This document shows, in pieces, positions 35,744-47,300 of a stretch of 64,000 nt of DNA. Under the pieces are notes generated by a model, which was not told the origin of the DNA, did not search any database, and saw only the letters and a program-made list of their open reading frames with translations. The first letter of the stretch is position 1; the number at the start of each line of letters is the position of its first letter. The DNA lies in NCBI RefSeq assembly GCF_001467585.1, contig NZ_LNXY01000028.1, positions 73,816-137,815 on the forward strand. Direction: 5' to 3'. The position numbers and the translations under genes were made by a program. The DNA is from Legionella drozanskii LLAP-1. GTDB lineage: Bacteria; Pseudomonadota; Gammaproteobacteria; Legionellales; Legionellaceae.

Positions 35744-36582
35744 AACCACAGCAATCCGAAATTTTAGCCGATGTTAAGCGAGCCTTGCATGAAGATGTTG
35801 GTACTGGCGATGTAAGCGCTGCGCTTATACCCACTACACTTATCGCGGATGCTGAAATTATTTCACGTGAACCGATGCTAGTTTGCGGTCGTTCTTGGGT
35901 TGAGGCTGTTTTTGCTGAAGTTGACTCATCAATTGAACTAAATTGGTTGGTAAAAGAAGGGGAGTGGCTTGCTAAACCCGCAACCTTGTGTCAAATCAGG
36001 GGCCCTGCGGCAGCAATATTAACGGCAGAAAGAACTGCTTTGAATTTTTTCCAAACCTTAGCTGCCACAGCAACCCAAACTTATCATTATCTCCAGGCGC
36101 TTAAAGGTACTCGTACACGATTGTTGGATACCCGTAAAACACTACCTGGTTTACGTCTTGCACAAAAATATGCCGTTGCTTGTGCTGGAGGTGTCAATCA
36201 TCGCATGGGCTTGTATGATGCTATTTTAATTAAAGAAAATCACATCAAAGCCTGCGGCTCCATTAACAAAGCTATCAAACAAGCACGTGCACTGAAAGAG
36301 CATTTATTTATTGAAGTCGAAGTGGAAAATTTTGATGAATTGCAGGACGCTTTAAATGCTAAACCCGATCGCATTTTACTTGATAATTTTTCTCAGGAAA
36401 TGATCGCAAAAGCAGTAAAAATAAATCAGTCTTATCATTGTGAATTAGAAGCTTCAGGGGGCATCAATTTATCAACGATCGCTGCTATTGCGCAAACTGG
36501 AGTAGACTATATTTCAACAGGAGCAATGACTAAATCAATCCAAGCGATTGATTTAAGTTTATTAATTAGGGACATCCAATGA
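35740..36582 (+). CDS. nadC: Nicotinate-nucleotide pyrophosphorylase (quinolinate phosphoribosyltransferase) NadC
   Basis: NadC converts quinolinate and PRPP to nicotinate mononucleotide, carbon dioxide and pyrophosphate. The 280 residues show HEDVGTGDVSAALIP near the N-terminus, AERTALNFFQTLAATAT, the substrate-binding DTRKTLPGLRLAQKYAV, and KENHI plus EVEVENFDE of the alpha/beta barrel. With NadA and NadB 10-12 kb away it completes the de novo NAD branch. It overlaps both its upstream neighbour and the MurG-like gene by four bases each (ATGA type). Confidence 0.97.
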   Translation: MKPQQSEILADVKRALHEDVGTGDVSAALIPTTLIADAEIISREPMLVCGRSWVEAVFAEVDSSIELNWLVKEGEWLAKPATLCQIRGPAAAILTAERTALNFFQTLAATATQTYHYLQALKGTRTRLLDTRKTLPGLRLAQKYAVACAGGVNHRMGLYDAILIKENHIKACGSINKAIKQARALKEHLFIEVEVENFDELQDALNAKPDRILLDNFSQEMIAKAVKINQSYHCELEASGGINLSTIAAIAQTGVDYISTGAMTKSIQAIDLSLLIRDIQ

Positions 36583-37673
36583 ATCCACGAATCGTTTTTA
36601 CCGGCGGAGGGACTGCAGGTCATGTAATTCCCAATTTACCCTTGATAGAGGCCTTGCAGGACGAAGGCTGGCAAGTTGATTATATCGGCTCTGAGGATGG
36701 CGTAGAAAAAGGAATCATTAGCCCTTTAAATATTTCTTATCATGCAGTACAGAGTGGAAAATTAAGACGCTATTTTAGCTGGCAAAACTTTCTTGACCCC
36801 TTCAAGATTTTTCTTGGCATCGGCCAAGCCTATTACTTATTGCGAAAACTCAAAACAAATGTGGTTTTTTCTAAAGGTGGATTTGTTGCTTTCCCTATCG
36901 TTTTTGCCGCTTGGTTAAATCGTATTCCAGTGATTGCTCATGAGTCTGATATGAGTCCTGGGTTGGCAAATCGTCTAAGTTTTCCTTTCGTTAATAAAAT
37001 TTGTGTGACTTTTGCTGCAGCAAAACAACATTTTAAAAATCATCAAGAAAAAGTAGAGATCACCGGAACACCAATACGCCAAGAATTATTTAACGGTTCC
37101 AAAGAAGCTGGTTTAGCTTTATGCGGTTTTAAAGCAGATAAGCCTTGTTTACTGGTTGTAGGGGGCAGTCAAGGTTCTATGAGGCTGAATAAGGTAGTCA
37201 GAGACGCTTTACCCTCACTGATTGAACATTATCAAATTATTCATTTATGCGGCAAAGGAAAGTTGGATGCTAGCCTTCAGAGTCAAGGGGATTATTGCCA
37301 GTTAGAGTATGCTAATAAAGAGCTCGCTGACTTGTTAGCTGCCGCTGATGTGGTGGTTTCGCGTGCAGGTGCAAATTCAGTTTATGAAATTCTCGCTTTG
37401 CAAAAGCCGCATATACTGATTCCTCTGTCGATTCAAGTTAGTCGCGGTGATCAAATTCAAAATGCTCGTTATTTTCAAAAACTAGGTATAAGCCAAGTAT
37501 TAGATGATGATACCCTGACGGTCGAGCTGTTTTTGCAAGCAATTAATGAAGTCAACCAAAACAAAGATGAAATTATCAAAAAAATTAAAGCGTTAAGCAT
37601 TCAATCCGCAACGCTAAAAATCGTGGCCCTCATCAAGGAGCAGATGCATGTTGAATCCGCAAAAGCTGTATGA
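36579..37673 (+). CDS. MurG-like UDP-GlcNAc:undecaprenyl-PP-MurNAc-pentapeptide transferase
   Basis: MurG makes lipid II from lipid I. This 364-residue GT28 protein has the nucleotide/lipid loops GGGTAGHVIPNLPLIEAL and VVGGSQGSMRLNK, and the C-terminal RAGANSVYEILALQKPHILIPL that binds UDP-GlcNAc. YIGSEDGVEKGIIS and SGKLRRYFSWQNFLDPFKI resemble the MurG of Firmicutes more than the gammaproteobacterial type encoded in division clusters. It is embedded in the nadC operon and not beside mur/fts genes. It may be the second MurG of the genome, a specialised lipid-I-like transferase, or an acquired replacement. It overlaps the peptidase gene by 26 bases. Confidence 0.88.
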   Translation: MNPRIVFTGGGTAGHVIPNLPLIEALQDEGWQVDYIGSEDGVEKGIISPLNISYHAVQSGKLRRYFSWQNFLDPFKIFLGIGQAYYLLRKLKTNVVFSKGGFVAFPIVFAAWLNRIPVIAHESDMSPGLANRLSFPFVNKICVTFAAAKQHFKNHQEKVEITGTPIRQELFNGSKEAGLALCGFKADKPCLLVVGGSQGSMRLNKVVRDALPSLIEHYQIIHLCGKGKLDASLQSQGDYCQLEYANKELADLLAAADVVVSRAGANSVYEILALQKPHILIPLSIQVSRGDQIQNARYFQKLGISQVLDDDTLTVELFLQAINEVNQNKDEIIKKIKALSIQSATLKIVALIKEQMHVESAKAV

Positions 37674-39072
37674 CTATATCAGCCGTGAATGGAAAGAAAC
37701 CATTCTGCCTAGTTTATGTGACTATATAAAAATTCCTAATAAATCGCCTCATTTTGATAAAAATTGGCAAGAGCATGGTTACATGGATCAGGCAGTGGAT
37801 CATGTGGCAGCTTGGTGTAAGCAACATGGTCCGACCAATATGAAATTGGAAGTGATACGATTGCCGGATCGTACTCCTTTATTATTTATGGAAGTACCAG
37901 GACAAACCGAGGAGACTGTATTGCTTTACGGGCACCTCGATAAGCAACCCGAAATGACAGGATGGCATGAGGATCTCGGTCCGTGGAAACCCGTTATTAA
38001 AGATGGTCGTCTCTACGGGCGAGGAGGGGCGGATGATGGCTACGCTGCCTATGCCTCAATTGCGGCGATAGGTGCTTTACAAGCACAGCAGTTATCCCAC
38101 GCTCGTTGCGTTTTAATTATTGAGGCTTGTGAAGAAAGTGGTAGTTATGATTTACCTTATTACATTGATGCCTTAAAAGACAAAATTGGCGAACCTTCAT
38201 TGGTCATTTGTTTAGATTCCGGTGCCGGAAATTATGAACAACTTTGGATGACTACTTCTTTACGCGGTAATGTTGTCGGTGAATTATCGGTTGAATTACT
38301 CACTGAAGGAATTCATTCAGGCTATGGCAGTGGTATTGTGGCTGAGAGTTTTCGTGTGGCTAAGCAAGTGCTTAGCCGCGTTGAAGACGAGGATAGTGGT
38401 GAAATAAAGTTGCAGGAATTGCATTGTGATATTCCGAAGGAGCGTATTCATCAGGCTGAGGTTTGTGCGGAGGTTTTAGGCGAGGAAGTCTATAATGGTT
38501 TTCCTTTTCACCCTGGTGTTGAACCAATTACAAAAGATAAAAAGCAGCTTATATTAAACCGTACTTGGCGCCCAGCTTTAGCGGTTACTGGTGCTGAAGG
38601 ATTTCCTGCACTCGCCGATGCAGGCAATGTATTGAGACCCAAAACGGCACTAAAAATATCAATGCGCTTACCTCCAATGGTTTCTCCAAAAAAGGCAGCA
38701 AAAGCATTACAGAAAGCGTTGATCGAAAATCCACCCTATCACGCAAAAGTTACATTTCGCATCGATAATGCGGCCGCAGGATGGAATGCTCCACCCTTGG
38801 TGCCTTGGTTAGAAAAGGCAGTCGATGATGCCTCCATGGCGTTTTACCAGAAGCCCGCAATCTATATGGGGGAGGGGGGGACAATTCCTTTCATGGCGAT
38901 GTTAGGTGAAAAATTTCCGCAAGCACAATTTATGATAACTGGAGTCCTCGGACCTCATTCAAATGCTCACGGACCTAATGAATTTTTACATTTAAAAATG
39001 GTAGAAAAATTAACGAGTTGTGTGGCCTATGTTCTAAATCGTCATTATGAGCAAACAAGGCTCGACAGTTAG
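37648..39072 (+). CDS. M20-family metallopeptidase (dipeptidase/carnosinase-like)
   Basis: A 474-residue zinc exopeptidase. Metal ligands are in VLLYGHLDKQPEM (His and the Asp after it), GRGGADDGYA (bridging Asp), EACEESGS (Glu-Glu pair), VICLDSGAG (Asp) and the C-terminal GPHSNAHGPNE (His). A lid/dimerisation domain is inserted in the middle. The pattern is that of the CNDP/dipeptidase branch rather than DapE or ArgE. No signal peptide is seen, so it is cytosolic and could process imported or recycled peptides. AAGGAG (37635-37640) lies 7 bases before the ATG, which lies inside the 3' end of the MurG-like gene; an ATG four bases earlier belongs to that other frame. Confidence 0.92.
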   Translation: MLNPQKLYDYISREWKETILPSLCDYIKIPNKSPHFDKNWQEHGYMDQAVDHVAAWCKQHGPTNMKLEVIRLPDRTPLLFMEVPGQTEETVLLYGHLDKQPEMTGWHEDLGPWKPVIKDGRLYGRGGADDGYAAYASIAAIGALQAQQLSHARCVLIIEACEESGSYDLPYYIDALKDKIGEPSLVICLDSGAGNYEQLWMTTSLRGNVVGELSVELLTEGIHSGYGSGIVAESFRVAKQVLSRVEDEDSGEIKLQELHCDIPKERIHQAEVCAEVLGEEVYNGFPFHPGVEPITKDKKQLILNRTWRPALAVTGAEGFPALADAGNVLRPKTALKISMRLPPMVSPKKAAKALQKALIENPPYHAKVTFRIDNAAAGWNAPPLVPWLEKAVDDASMAFYQKPAIYMGEGGTIPFMAMLGEKFPQAQFMITGVLGPHSNAHGPNEFLHLKMVEKLTSCVAYVLNRHYEQTRLDS

Positions 39073-39094
39073 AAAAAATACTGCGATACTTTGG

Positions 39095-39117
39095 TGCCTC
39101 TACAGTGTGTAGAGGCA
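39095..39117 (+). terminator. Nine-base hairpin after the peptidase gene
   Basis: TGCCTCTAC (39095-39103) and GTAGAGGCA (39109-39117) form a perfect stem with loop AGTGT, 23 bases after the M20 stop. No T-run follows. It probably separates the ppsA-nadC run from comEA as a terminator or attenuator. Confidence 0.5.
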
Positions 39118-39166
39118 GCAAACGTGGTAAGAAAACCACATTAGTCCAATCAACAAGGAGCTTCAG

Positions 39167-39490
39167 ATGAAAGCAAATTTATTTGCTATTGTTTTGTCAT
39201 CATTTATCGTTTGTCTTTCTGTTCATGCAGCAAGTGAACAATTGAATAAATCCTCCACAGCACCCGTGCAAAAATCGCAAAGCCAAATTGATTTAAATAA
39301 AGCAGATACCAAGGTTTTATTTAGAGCAGTTAAGGGGATAGGCCAAAAGCGAGCTGAGGCAATTGTGAAATACCGCACGGAACATGGTCGTTTCAATTCA
39401 ATCGAAGACTTAGCGAAAGTACCTGGATTTGGTGAGCGATTTGTTAAAAATCATCTTATTCAATTGCAAAAACTGTTCACAACCAACTAA
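39167..39490 (+). CDS. comEA: ComEA-like helix-hairpin-helix DNA-binding protein
   Basis: ComEA binds incoming double-stranded DNA in the periplasm during natural transformation and ratchets it inward. The 107-residue protein has a Sec signal peptide (MKANLFAIVLSSFIVCLSVHA), a short Ser/Gln-rich linker, and then two helix-hairpin-helix motifs: QIDLNKADTKVLFRAVKGIGQKRA and EHGRFNSIEDLAKVPGFGERF. The short form with a cleavable signal is that of Gram-negative competence systems. A GGAG site precedes the ATG, and a clear intrinsic terminator follows, so it is monocistronic. Confidence 0.9.
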   Translation: MKANLFAIVLSSFIVCLSVHAASEQLNKSSTAPVQKSQSQIDLNKADTKVLFRAVKGIGQKRAEAIVKYRTEHGRFNSIEDLAKVPGFGERFVKNHLIQLQKLFTTN

Positions 39491-39511
39491 TTTTTGCTAC
39501 AGTAAATTTTA

Positions 39512-39535
39512 AGGCGGCGATGCCGCCTATTTTTT
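39512..39535 (+). terminator. Rho-independent terminator after comEA
   Basis: AGGCGGC (39512-39518) and GCCGCCT (39522-39528) with a GAT loop are followed by ATTTTTT. This is a strong intrinsic terminator. Confidence 0.92.
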
Positions 39536-39595
39536 GATTTAGATTGAAATAAATCTTTCTTGATATCAGTCGATTTTTATTTCAATATAGGTTAA

Positions 39596-41551
<1,956 letters not shown>

Positions 41552-41555
<4 letters not shown>

Positions 41556-42037
41556 GTTCCTTAAGTTTGCGTTTGTTCATCGCTACTATTTTTGTACTAG
41601 CTTTAACTATTTTACCTTTTCCAGAGTTTTTTTTAGGGCTTAGGCCACCATGGGTTTTAATCCTTATTTTATACTGGCAGTTTTTTTTACCTGATCATTT
41701 CAATGTCATTATTTTACTGATTATTGGTTTGGCTCTTGATGTTTTACTCTCAACAGTTCTGGGAGAACATGCCTGTGCATTGTCATTAGTTACTTGGTTA
41801 GCAAGCTCCAAAGCCCGGCGATTTCGTTTATTTACGATGGGACAGCAAATGGCGTTGGTGGGTTTCTTCTGTTTACTCTATCAAACAATAATTTTAATGA
41901 TTGATGCCTCACTTGGTTATTATTATGGTTTCCTCATGTCTTTAGGCAGCACAGTGATCTCTATCTTACTATGGCCTTGGGTACGACTGATCGCGGACGA
42001 CACCTTAGGAAGCAAAGTGCCTCGATTGGGTGGTTAA
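41552..42037 (+). CDS. mreD: Rod shape-determining protein MreD
   Basis: MreD is a small polytopic inner-membrane member of the Rod complex. The 161 residues form about five helices, with the conserved LRPPWVLILILYWQFFLPDHFN and GLALDVLLSTVLGEHACALSLV stretches of gammaproteobacterial MreD. It overlaps mreC by four bases, so the three genes are co-translated. The operon ends here, and rluE lies convergent 50 bases on. Confidence 0.94.
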
Positions 42038-42089
42038 TTCGAGCACTTATCTCGGTTTATTTCTAACCCCTTCGGAATACGCGAAGCAT

Positions 42090-42662
42090 TTAGCGCCGAC
42101 GCGAAGCCTTATTTGTTTTACTAGCATGCGTTACCATTCTACACTCACCAGGTTGTAAGTCTCCTAAAGACCACTCAGCAATACGGTGTCGCACTAAGCG
42201 TAGGGTCGGGAAACCAATAGCGGCCGTCATTCTGCGGATTTGATGATTTTTCCCTTCTTGTAAAATGATTTCAAGCCAGCTGGTTGGTACTGTTTTACGG
42301 AATCGTACCGGAGGTACTCTTGACCATAGCAAAGGTTCTTCAATCAGTTTAACAACCGCAGGCAAAAATTGCGTTTGCTGAATAACTAAACCTTGGCGAA
42401 GTGGTAATAAGTCTAGATCACTAGGAATTCCTTCCACTTGAACCCAATAATATTTTTGTTTATTAAAATTTGGATCCGTTAGGCGATGCTGTAGTTTTCC
42501 ATCATCAGTTAGGAGTAACAAGCCTTCGCTATTCTTGTCTAAACGACCTGCGGCGTAGAAATTTGGTAACTGAATATAGTTAGCTAAGGTTTCCTCTTTA
42601 GCGTCACCAGTGAATTGGCTTACTACACCAAAGGGTTTATTAAATAATAAAATCGAACTCAT
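42090..42662 (-). CDS. rluE: 23S rRNA pseudouridine synthase RluE-like
   Basis: RluE converts U2457 of 23S rRNA to pseudouridine. The 190-residue protein has the catalytic aspartate in AAGRLDKNSEGLLLLTDDG, preceded by LLFNKPFGVVSQFT, and the family-specific YYWVQVEGIP, PTSWLEIILQEGKNHQIRRMTAAIGFPTLRLVR. These match RluE more closely than RsuA or RluB/RluF; there is no S4 domain, as expected for RluE. The C-terminus is basic (SKTNKASRRR). It is monocistronic and divergent from icd. Confidence 0.92.
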   Translation of the reverse strand: MSSILLFNKPFGVVSQFTGDAKEETLANYIQLPNFYAAGRLDKNSEGLLLLTDDGKLQHRLTDPNFNKQKYYWVQVEGIPSDLDLLPLRQGLVIQQTQFLPAVVKLIEEPLLWSRVPPVRFRKTVPTSWLEIILQEGKNHQIRRMTAAIGFPTLRLVRHRIAEWSLGDLQPGECRMVTHASKTNKASRRR

Positions 42663-42816
42663 AAATACCTTAAATCTTAGATACCCAAGTTATCTTGGGT
42701 ATTGAGATTAGAAAAATTAACAAATGATGAAAAAAAATTATTATGCATGCGAACGCATTTGGGACAAAGGGTTTTAGCATGCTATTATAATCGCTTTAAT
42801 TTAGACGGAGTTGTCG

Positions 42817-44073
42817 ATGACATTCGAAAAAATTCATGTACCTACAGATGGCCAAGCCATTACTATTGCCGCCGATCAATCATTACAGGTACCAAATTTT
42901 CCGATTATTCCTTTTATTGAAGGGGATGGCATCGGTGTGGATGTGACTCCTCCAATGCGGGAAGTCGTTGATGCAGCTGTCAAGAAAGCTTATGGCGAAA
43001 AAAAGAAAATTGCCTGGATGGAAATCTATGCTGGAGAAAAAGCCAGCAAAGTTTACGGTGCTGACCAATGGTTACCTAAAGAAACCCTCGACATATTAAG
43101 AAAATATGTGGTTGCCATCAAAGGCCCTTTAACAACTCCAGTTGGTGGCGGTATTCGCTCACTTAATGTAGCCATTCGCCAACAGCTTGATCTATATTGT
43201 TGTTTACGTCCGATCCGCTATTTTGAAGGTACTCCAAGTCCACTGAAAGAGCCATGGAAAACAAATATGGTGATTTTTCGGGAAAACTCTGAAGATATTT
43301 ATGCTGGTATAGAATGGCAGGCAAACACGCCGGAAGCAAAAAAAGTTATTGATTTTTTACAAAAAGAAATGGGTGTGACAAAGATTCGTTTTCCTGAGAA
43401 TTGCGGTATAGGAATCAAACCCGTGTCTAAACAAGGTACTTCCCGCTTAGTAAAAGCAGCGATTCAATATGCTATAGATAACCAACGTGATTCAGTAACC
43501 TTTGTACATAAAGGGAACATAATGAAATTTACTGAAGGCGCGTTTAAAGAGTGGGGTTATCAAGTCGCTCGGGATGAATTTGGTGCGAAGGACTTTGAAG
43601 GTGGTCCTTGGATGCAAATAAAAAATCCGAACACTGGAAAGCCTATCATTATTAAGGATATGATTGCAGATGCTTTTTTGCAGCAGATTTTGCTCAGACC
43701 GGAAGATTATAGTGTGATCGCGACACTCAATTTGAATGGTGATTATATTTCTGATGCCTTAGCTGCACAGGTTGGCGGGATAGGTATTGCACCAGGTGCT
43801 AACATTGGCGATAAAGTAGCAGTTTTTGAGGCGACTCATGGAACTGCGCCAAAGTATGCTGGACAGAATAAAGTAAACCCTGGTTCAATCATTTTATCTG
43901 CTGAAATGATGCTACGGTATATTGGATGGCCAGAAGCGGCAGACCTTATTATTAAGGGAATGGAAGCAGCCATCAAAGCGAAAACCGTGACTTATGATTT
44001 TGAGCGTTTAATGGACGGAGCTACTTGCTTAAGTTCTTCCGAATTTGGCAAAGCAATTATTAAGCACATGTAA
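42817..44073 (+). CDS. icd: NADP-dependent isocitrate dehydrogenase
   Basis: Icd oxidises isocitrate to 2-oxoglutarate in the TCA cycle, the main energy route of Legionella. With the ATG at 42817 (six bases after GGAG) it is 418 residues, close to E. coli (416). A TTG two codons upstream is in frame. The phosphorylation/substrate loop is in [31 protein letters not shown] and [17 protein letters not shown] are intact, and the adenine-binding [19 protein letters not shown] carries the Lys-Tyr pattern of NADP preference. Confidence 0.97.
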   Translation: MTFEKIHVPTDGQAITIAADQSLQVPNFPIIPFIEGDGIGVDVTPPMREVVDAAVKKAYGEKKKIAWMEIYAGEKASKVYGADQWLPKETLDILRKYVVAIKGPLTTPVGGGIRSLNVAIRQQLDLYCCLRPIRYFEGTPSPLKEPWKTNMVIFRENSEDIYAGIEWQANTPEAKKVIDFLQKEMGVTKIRFPENCGIGIKPVSKQGTSRLVKAAIQYAIDNQRDSVTFVHKGNIMKFTEGAFKEWGYQVARDEFGAKDFEGGPWMQIKNPNTGKPIIIKDMIADAFLQQILLRPEDYSVIATLNLNGDYISDALAAQVGGIGIAPGANIGDKVAVFEATHGTAPKYAGQNKVNPGSIILSAEMMLRYIGWPEAADLIIKGMEAAIKAKTVTYDFERLMDGATCLSSSEFGKAIIKHM

Positions 44074-44101
44074 AAGGATTAAAAATAACATCTTGAGTTG
44101 T

Positions 44102-44144
44102 GCCGCAGATTGCTAAGTGTTTCTTTAAGAACAGAATCTGCGGC
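44102..44144 (+). terminator. Hairpin after icd
   Basis: GCCGCAGATT (44102-44111) and AATCTGCGGC (44135-44144) are perfect 10-base arms around a 23-base loop, 28 bases after the icd stop. No T-run follows directly. Confidence 0.55.
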
Positions 44145-44464
44145 CAAAGGCTACCATCTTAGTAAATAAACCAAATTGGTTTTGCTCGAAATGGTTGTCA
44201 TAAAGACCCCTCAAAAAAAGTTGTGAAAATAAGCCCCCCCTAGAAGGGGCGTTTTGTGTTTAACTGTCGTATTGAAAAAGGATTTTTAATTTAAGGACTA
44301 AAAAGCTGAGGTCTTTTTTTTGCCATGCAATAAGATCAATTTGGATGTGATCTAATCAAGATGTTGTTGATTATCACAAGGTTTAATTTTTTCATTAATT
44401 AAATCATCTTTTTACTGGCCAAATGCTCACTGTCAGTCTATAAAATTAATAAAGGGTGTATGTT
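44145..44464 (+). other. Intergenic region with two more terminator-like structures before clpS
   Basis: No gene is visible. CCCCT/AGGGG (44237-44249), followed by GTTTTG, and AAGGAC/GTCTTT (44293-44316), followed by a run of T to 44321, both look like intrinsic terminators. With the hairpin at 44102-44144 this makes three in one gap, which leaves room for a small RNA of about 70-150 bases or for attenuation of clpS. Confidence 0.4.
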
Positions 44465-44788
44465 ATGAGTGGGTGGTCATTAGAGGAGATAGTTGAGCGT
44501 AAAACAGCAGAGTCAGAAGCTCTGCCGGCGCTCAAGAAGCCTAAAAAATATAAGGTTATATTGCTTAATGATGATTACACCCCTATGGAGTTCGTGGTAG
44601 ATGTACTAAAGCGGTACTTTCATTTTAATGAGGAATTAGCAACACAAGTGATGTTACAGGTTCACATTTTAGGAAAAGGCATATGTGGAGTGTTTACTAG
44701 GGATATTGCAGAAACAAAGGTAGCCTTAGTTAATGATCACGCGAGATCTAATGAACACCCACTGCTATGTACTATGGAACCCGAATAA
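44465..44788 (+). CDS. clpS: ATP-dependent Clp protease adaptor ClpS
   Basis: ClpS recognises N-degron substrates (N-terminal Leu, Phe, Tyr, Trp) and delivers them to ClpAP. The start is the ATG at 44465, eight bases after AAAGGG, giving 107 residues. The adaptor fold shows [26 protein letters not shown], with the substrate-pocket Asn-Asp-Asp, and [25 protein letters not shown]. The flexible N-terminal extension ending PKK enters the ClpA pore. The gene is followed after 34 bases by clpA, as usual. Confidence 0.97.
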   Translation: MSGWSLEEIVERKTAESEALPALKKPKKYKVILLNDDYTPMEFVVDVLKRYFHFNEELATQVMLQVHILGKGICGVFTRDIAETKVALVNDHARSNEHPLLCTMEPE

Positions 44789-44822
44789 TTTGGTGTTTGT
44801 GGCTGGAGAGAGGAGCGACAAA

Positions 44823-47090
44823 ATGTTAAACAAAGAACTTGAATTCACCTTAAATCTAGCCTTTAAGGAAGCGAAAGAGAAGCGTCATGAATTCATGACT
44901 GTTGAGCATTTGCTATTATCTTTGCTAGATAACCCTGCAGCTGGAAATGTACTCCAGGCTTGTGATGCTAATATTGATTCATTACGTCGTGATTTACTTG
45001 AATTTATTGATGAAACTACTCCAAGAATTCCTGAGGATGAGTTGGATCGTGAAACTCAACCCACACTTGGTTTTCAGCGGGTATTACAACGCGCTGTATT
45101 TCATGTTCAGTCAGCTGGAAAGACTGAGGTAACAGGCGCTAACGTCTTAGCTGCGATTTTCAGTGAACAGGAAAGTCAAGCTGTTTATTTCCTCCGCCGA
45201 GAGAATATTACTCGCCTGGATGTGATTAATTATATTTCTCATGGCGTTTCCAAATATCATAATAACGAACTGAACGAAAATATGAACTCGTCTATGGATG
45301 AGGATTCTATGAGTGGTGAAGGCAACGAGTCTCCACTTGAAAGCTATTGCATGAATCTTAACAAACGCGCCAAACTCGGAAAGATTGATCCACTGATTGG
45401 TCGTCATGAAGAAATCCAACGAACCATTCAGGTTCTCTGTCGCCGCCGTAAAAATAATCCTTTGCTCGTGGGTGAAGCAGGGGTTGGCAAAACAGCAATT
45501 GCTGAAGGATTGGCAAGACGCATCGTCGATGGGGAGGTGCCTGAAGCCATTAGCTCTTGCGTCGTCTACTCACTGGATTTGGGTGCTTTGCTCGCAGGAA
45601 CAAAATACCGTGGCGATTTTGAAAAACGTTTAAAAGCTGTTTTAAAACAATTAGGTCAGCAAGATGGCGCTGTATTGTTTATTGATGAAATACATACCAT
45701 CATCGGTGCAGGTGCCGCTTCGGGTGGTGTTATGGATGCGTCCAATTTGATAAAACCTTTACTTGCAAATGGTGAGTTAAAATGCATTGGATCAACCACT
45801 TATCAGGAATATCGGGGTATTTTTGAAAAAGATAGAGCGCTGGCTCGACGTTTCCAAAAAATTGATATTAAAGAGCCAAGTATTGATGAAACATTTGAAA
45901 TACTCAAAGGTTTAAAAGGACGATTAGAGGAGCACCATGGTGTAAAATTCTCTATACCAGCCTTGAAAGCCGCTGCGGAATTGGCTGCGAAGTATATCAA
46001 TGACCGTTTCTTACCTGATAAAGCAATTGATGTGGTTGATGAGGCCGGAGCTTATCAAAATCTACTCACAGCGACTAAACGTAAAAAGATAATCTCTGTG
46101 ACTGAGATAGAAAGCGTTGTGGCTAAAATTGCACGAATTCCGGTTAAAAAAGTATCTGCTCGCGATAAAGATACTTTACGTAATCTAGAACGCGATTTGA
46201 AATTGCTAGTTTATGGACAAGATATTGCAATAACAGCTCTTGCTTCCGCAATTAAACTTGCTCGTTCTGGATTGCGAGATGCTCTAAAACCAGTAGGTTG
46301 TTTCTTATTTGCTGGCCCAACTGGTGTCGGTAAAACAGAGGTCACTAAGCAATTAGCGAATGTATTAGGCATTGAGTTGTTGCGCTTTGATATGTCTGAG
46401 TACATGGAAAAACATACTGTTTCACGACTCATTGGAGCTCCTCCCGGCTACGTTGGTTATGATCAAGGTGGATTGCTGACAGAGGCTGTCACTAAAAATC
46501 CGCATGCCGTATTGCTTCTTGATGAAATCGAAAAAGCTCATCCCGATGTCTTTAATTTGCTTTTGCAAATTATGGATCATGGTACTTTGACTGATACCAA
46601 TGGACGACAGGCTGATTTTCGCCATGTAATTATGGTAATGACTAGTAATGCGGGTGCGAGTGAAATCACAAGAAATTCAATTGGTTTCAGCTTACAGGAT
46701 AATAGTAACGATGGTTTAGAGGCCATTAAGCGGCAGTTCAGTCCTGAATTTAGAAACCGCTTGGATGCGATTATTAACTTTGCACCGCTTGATAGCATAA
46801 CAATTGGTCTGGTAGTTGATAAATTTATTATGGAGCTGGATGAACAGCTTAGTAATAAGGGTGTCACTTTCAAAGTGGATAAAGCCGCTCGCGATTGGCT
46901 CATTGAACATGGTTATGATAAGGCTATGGGTGCTCGTCCAATGGCAAGATTGATCCAAGAAAATGTGAAGAAACCTTTAGCTGATGAATTGCTCTTTGGT
47001 AAATTATCGAACGGTGGTCATGTTACGTTAAAAGTAAAAGACGGCAAATTGCATTTCGATAGCCATGATCATAGAGAAGGTGTTTGCTAA
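44823..47090 (+). CDS. clpA: ATP-dependent Clp protease ATP-binding subunit ClpA
   Basis: ClpA is the hexameric AAA+ unfoldase that feeds ClpP. From the ATG at 44823 (AGGAG at 44811-44815) it has 755 residues, like E. coli (758). It has a Clp-N double domain to about 145, an acidic linker ([17 protein letters not shown]), a first AAA+ module with Walker A GEAGVGKT at 217-224 and LFIDEIHT, and a second with GPTGVGKT near 500 and [12 protein letters not shown]. The ClpP-docking loop is SIGFSLQDN. The frame runs upstream into clpS but that part is not conserved. A partner clpP is not in the window. Confidence 0.97.
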   Translation: MLNKELEFTLNLAFKEAKEKRHEFMTVEHLLLSLLDNPAAGNVLQACDANIDSLRRDLLEFIDETTPRIPEDELDRETQPTLGFQRVLQRAVFHVQSAGKTEVTGANVLAAIFSEQESQAVYFLRRENITRLDVINYISHGVSKYHNNELNENMNSSMDEDSMSGEGNESPLESYCMNLNKRAKLGKIDPLIGRHEEIQRTIQVLCRRRKNNPLLVGEAGVGKTAIAEGLARRIVDGEVPEAISSCVVYSLDLGALLAGTKYRGDFEKRLKAVLKQLGQQDGAVLFIDEIHTIIGAGAASGGVMDASNLIKPLLANGELKCIGSTTYQEYRGIFEKDRALARRFQKIDIKEPSIDETFEILKGLKGRLEEHHGVKFSIPALKAAAELAAKYINDRFLPDKAIDVVDEAGAYQNLLTATKRKKIISVTEIESVVAKIARIPVKKVSARDKDTLRNLERDLKLLVYGQDIAITALASAIKLARSGLRDALKPVGCFLFAGPTGVGKTEVTKQLANVLGIELLRFDMSEYMEKHTVSRLIGAPPGYVGYDQGGLLTEAVTKNPHAVLLLDEIEKAHPDVFNLLLQIMDHGTLTDTNGRQADFRHVIMVMTSNAGASEITRNSIGFSLQDNSNDGLEAIKRQFSPEFRNRLDAIINFAPLDSITIGLVVDKFIMELDEQLSNKGVTFKVDKAARDWLIEHGYDKAMGARPMARLIQENVKKPLADELLFGKLSNGGHVTLKVKDGKLHFDSHDHREGVC

Positions 47091-47114
47091 GTTCTCTTTT
47101 TGACCCAGAGTTAT

Positions 47115-47144
47115 AACCCCCGCGACATCGACGCCGCGGGGGTT
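47115..47144 (+). terminator. GC-rich hairpin after clpA
   Basis: AACCCCCGCG (47115-47124) and CGCGGGGGTT (47135-47144) are perfect 10-base arms with a 10-base loop, followed by TAGGCCCCGC and no T-run. A related CCCGCGACC...GGCCACGGG structure lies near 47175-47194. It is far more GC-rich than its surroundings. Confidence 0.55.
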
Positions 47145-47300
47145 AGGCCCCGCTAATTGAATAATCATTGATTTCCCGCGACCTCGGCCACGGGTCCATT
47201 TTCTTTTAAAATCACAGCAAAAAATGCATATCCTAGACTCACAGTTTCATTTATGCGTGTATCTGGTTAGAATAGGACAATTTATTTAGCTGGCTATCCA

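Noticed and set aside
44733..44822. Upstream extension of the clpA frame into clpS
   Set aside because: A strong AGGAG site and the conserved [11 protein letters not shown] start place the real start at 44823.
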